NCBI RefSeq assembly: GCF_028288205.1 | Contig: NZ_JAQBOD010000043.1 | Span: 45,215-109,214 of the forward strand | From: Mucilaginibacter sp. | GTDB taxonomy: Bacteria; Bacteroidota; Bacteroidia; Sphingobacteriales; Sphingobacteriaceae | Reading direction: 5' to 3' | Length of the DNA stretch: 64,000 nucleotides | Shown here: piece by piece, positions 62,099-64,000 of the stretch | Position numbering within the stretch: the first letter of the stretch is position 1 | How the letters are laid out: every line of letters starts with the position of its first letter | Notes under the pieces: model-generated | Database searches by the model: none | What the model saw: only the letters and a program-made list of their open reading frames with translations | Told to the model about the DNA's origin: nothing | Program-made: the position numbers and the translations under genes

Positions 62099-63343
62099 AT
62101 GAAAAAAATAATATTATTTATTGCCTGCTTGTTGCCAATAGTAAGTATTGCACAGGAAAAAAATACAATAATTAAAGGTACCGTAGACTCTAAAGAGCTT
62201 ACAAAGATATTTACAATCTATTATAATAAGGCTACACAGCATAAAGCGATGGATTCAGTAGAAGTAAAGGATGGAAAGTTTCAGCTGGTTGTTCCTATGG
62301 ACGGATTGGTGGTAAGTGTGATGATGTATGCCGGACACGATGGCAAAGGCTTGAAGAGGGAGGATATCCGGGATTCCAAGGCTTTTTTAGTTGATAAATA
62401 CGGGACAGACATCCATATCAAACAGTCCGTACGTATGGCTGAATTGTCAAATAATAAGATTGAAAAAGAGAAGGAAAATTATGTTAAGTATATGTATATT
62501 CCTGAGGCGGATTCTGCAAAGATAGGCTTTTACATCAATGGGCTATCACCAATTATATTTGGCATCAATAAAAATTCAATAGATACTTCCAGTGTCGAAA
62601 AGCTCAACCAATATAAAAACGCTGTCGCAACGCTTAAAAAGATGGATGGCTTTATACAGAAAAAGCTTGATTATCAACGTAAATATGTAAAAGAAAACCC
62701 GGATTCATACTTTAGTTTTCTTGCTGTGGAGGATATTGCCCGTTATGGTAAGGATGTAAATGAAGCCAGGAAATTGTTTGTTGGCCTTTCAGACCGGTTG
62801 CACAAAAGTCCGGATGCTGCCGCAACGGATTCTTTGATAAATAAGACTTTGGACGATAAGCTTCATCCCGAAAAAGTAGCCCAACGTGCTGCAGCGTTGG
62901 TTCCCCCAAAAGCACTTACCATCGGTTTAATGGCTCCTGACTTTACTCAGTTTGATGTAAATGGCAAGGCGGTGAAACTGAGTGATTTTAAAGGTAAATA
63001 TGTTTTGGTTGATTTTTGGGCCTCCTGGTGCGTGCCATGCCGCAGGGAAAATCCAAACCTGATCAAGGCCTATCAACAATTTAAAGATAAGAATTTTACT
63101 ATCCTGGGAGTGGCACTTGAAGAAAAGGGACATAAAGATGCTTGGCTGGCTGCTATTAAAAAAGATGGCTTGATCTGGCCACAGGTAGCGGATATTCAAA
63201 ACGCGGATAATGAAGCGCAGAAAGCTTACAAGGTGAGCAGTATTCCTATGAATTTTTTAATAGACCCTTCCGGTAAAATTATTGCTACCAATCTAAGGGA
63301 TAAAGGATTGCTTGATAAACTCTCAGAGATCCTATCAAACTAA
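62099..63343 (+). CDS. TlpA-like thioredoxin-fold protein with DUF4369-type domain (CVPC), cassette 3
   Basis: A 414-residue exported protein (signal MKKIILFIACLLPIVSIAQ). The N-terminal DUF4369-like domain (about 22-110) has FTIYYNKATQHKAMDSVEVK. A long helical linker follows (about 120-275), then the thioredoxin domain with VNGKAVKLSDFKGKYVLVDF and SWCVPC (Cys311, Cys314), SIPMNFLID being the cis-proline loop. It follows susD after a hairpin. Confidence 0.9.
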   Translation: MKKIILFIACLLPIVSIAQEKNTIIKGTVDSKELTKIFTIYYNKATQHKAMDSVEVKDGKFQLVVPMDGLVVSVMMYAGHDGKGLKREDIRDSKAFLVDKYGTDIHIKQSVRMAELSNNKIEKEKENYVKYMYIPEADSAKIGFYINGLSPIIFGINKNSIDTSSVEKLNQYKNAVATLKKMDGFIQKKLDYQRKYVKENPDSYFSFLAVEDIARYGKDVNEARKLFVGLSDRLHKSPDAAATDSLINKTLDDKLHPEKVAQRAAALVPPKALTIGLMAPDFTQFDVNGKAVKLSDFKGKYVLVDFWASWCVPCRRENPNLIKAYQQFKDKNFTILGVALEEKGHKDAWLAAIKKDGLIWPQVADIQNADNEAQKAYKVSSIPMNFLIDPSGKIIATNLRDKGLLDKLSEILSN

Positions 63344-63453
63344 AGTATAATAAGTTACGTTAGCCACCATCTTTATCCTTAAATACAGAATTGAGCTAAA
63401 TTCATTTTCTGATAGGCTACTGGGTGGTGGCTTTCTCACGATAGGATATAATC

Positions 63454-64000
63454 ATGAAAAAGATATTATTAATGATCGGCATGCTTCTGCCTGCTTTGTG
63501 TTATAGCATTCGTGCTTCTTCCCAGGGATATGTAATAAGCGGGACAAGCGATGTTAAATACGGATTTTTAGTGTTAAACAATCGGATCAGCCGTGACACG
63601 GTTAAGATTAAAAATGGGAGGTTTGAATTTCGCGGTAAGGTTAATCGCCCCACCCTTGCTTTGATTGAAGTTGGTGGAGGAAGTGGCATCCCCGCCGAGC
63701 TTATTCTTGAAAACGGCGTGATAAACGTTAGTTTGACGAAAAAGGAATTTAAGATAGGCGGCACTAAGAATAACCGCGATTATCAGCTGATTAAAGACCA
63801 GTTGGCCCCCTACAAACAACAGATTACAGTGTTGCGGGAAAAACTGTATCAGGCCCCGGTTAAAGATCAGCGGCAGATCCAATCGAGCATCGACAGTTTG
63901 AACAGAAAAAAGGTGCTTGTTGCCGGGCCATTGATTCGGAAGGATAAAGGCTACGCCGGATTTGCAGTTTTGCTGTCAGTATACCGAAATGAAACACCTG
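63454..64000 (+). CDS. DUF4369-type exported protein, probably another TlpA-like paralogue (cut by window edge)
   Basis: The frame from the ATG at 63454 is open to the window end (182 codons). Signal peptide MKKILLMIGMLLPALCYSIR, then a beta domain as in the other DUF4369 proteins (YVISGTSDVKYGFLVLNNRI, KIKNGRFEFRGKVNRPTLAL). A helical linker begins at about residue 110 (DYQLIKDQLAPYKQQITVLR). The part that would hold the CxxC lies beyond the window. By analogy with the neighbours it should be a thioredoxin-fold protein. Confidence 0.75.
   Translation, partial: MKKILLMIGMLLPALCYSIRASSQGYVISGTSDVKYGFLVLNNRISRDTVKIKNGRFEFRGKVNRPTLALIEVGGGSGIPAELILENGVINVSLTKKEFKIGGTKNNRDYQLIKDQLAPYKQQITVLREKLYQAPVKDQRQIQSSIDSLNRKKVLVAGPLIRKDKGYAGFAVLLSVYRNETP

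Noticed and set aside
63363..63431. Complementary words GCCACCA and TGGTGGC after the cassette 3 thioredoxin gene
   Set aside because: The 55-base spacing between 7-bp arms makes a hairpin weak; it was not listed as a terminator.

Overview
The window comes from a Bacteroidota chromosome, most likely a sphingobacterium close to Mucilaginibacter or Pedobacter. I infer this from the repeated ECF sigma factor / FecR / SusC / SusD loci, the short Bacteroidota-type ProRS, DUF4296-type and FadL-like outer-membrane proteins, the near absence of strong Shine-Dalgarno sequences, and a moderate-to-low GC content. The species cannot be named from the sequence. There are no rRNA or tRNA genes, no CRISPR array and no intact transposase.

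Layout. 1-222: start of an Lrp/AsnC regulator cut by the window edge. 550-11224: SusCD cassette 1 (sigma factor, FecR, SusC, SusD, three TlpA-like thioredoxin proteins). 11308-11461: decayed gene remnant. 11615-20978: cassette 2 (divergent sigma factor, FecR, SusC, SusD, two TlpA-like proteins). 21221-25013: thiol locus with a cysteine-synthase-like enzyme, a split DsbD (separate N-terminal domain, then membrane plus thioredoxin part) and a small lipoprotein. 25215-36026: mixed genes (VOC proteins, an LMF1-like membrane protein, NTF2-like secreted proteins, a degenerate DEAD-box helicase, a zinc-ribbon protein, aspartate kinase, GNAT, YggS). 36067-53943: mostly housekeeping genes (MutS2, 3-oxoacid CoA-transferase A and B, uridine kinase, LysM protein, Dps, FadL-like porin, ProRS, cystathionine gamma-synthase, TIGR02757 protein, YejK-like protein, MnmE), interrupted by several families of small palindromic repeats. 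54201-64000: cassette 3 (sigma factor, FecR, SusC, SusD, TlpA-like protein and the start of another DUF4369-type protein).

How the genes may work together. In each cassette a TonB-dependent SusC/SusD pair with an STN signalling domain should import a ligand and signal through FecR to its own ECF sigma factor. None of the three cassettes has a glycoside hydrolase, protease or sulfatase. Each instead carries exported thioredoxin-fold proteins with a CxxC site and a DUF4369-like N-terminal domain. With the neighbouring DsbD to deliver reducing power and a cysteine-synthase-like enzyme, this suggests import linked to thiol-disulfide chemistry. That link is inferred; the substrate is unknown.

The strongest unexplained sequence signal is in the gap between fecR and susC. 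In all three cassettes this gap holds a stem-loop lying inside a 29-34 codon open frame. In cassettes 1 and 2 the hairpin has the same architecture: a 7-bp stem, an A.C mismatch, a 2-3 bp upper stem, and a 7-nt loop CTRCKAA. Other items of note are a two-unit 134-bp tandem repeat before the third sigma factor, a cluster of TGTTACA/TGTTTCA words at 51227-51437, and palindromic elements inserted between the two CoA-transferase subunit genes.
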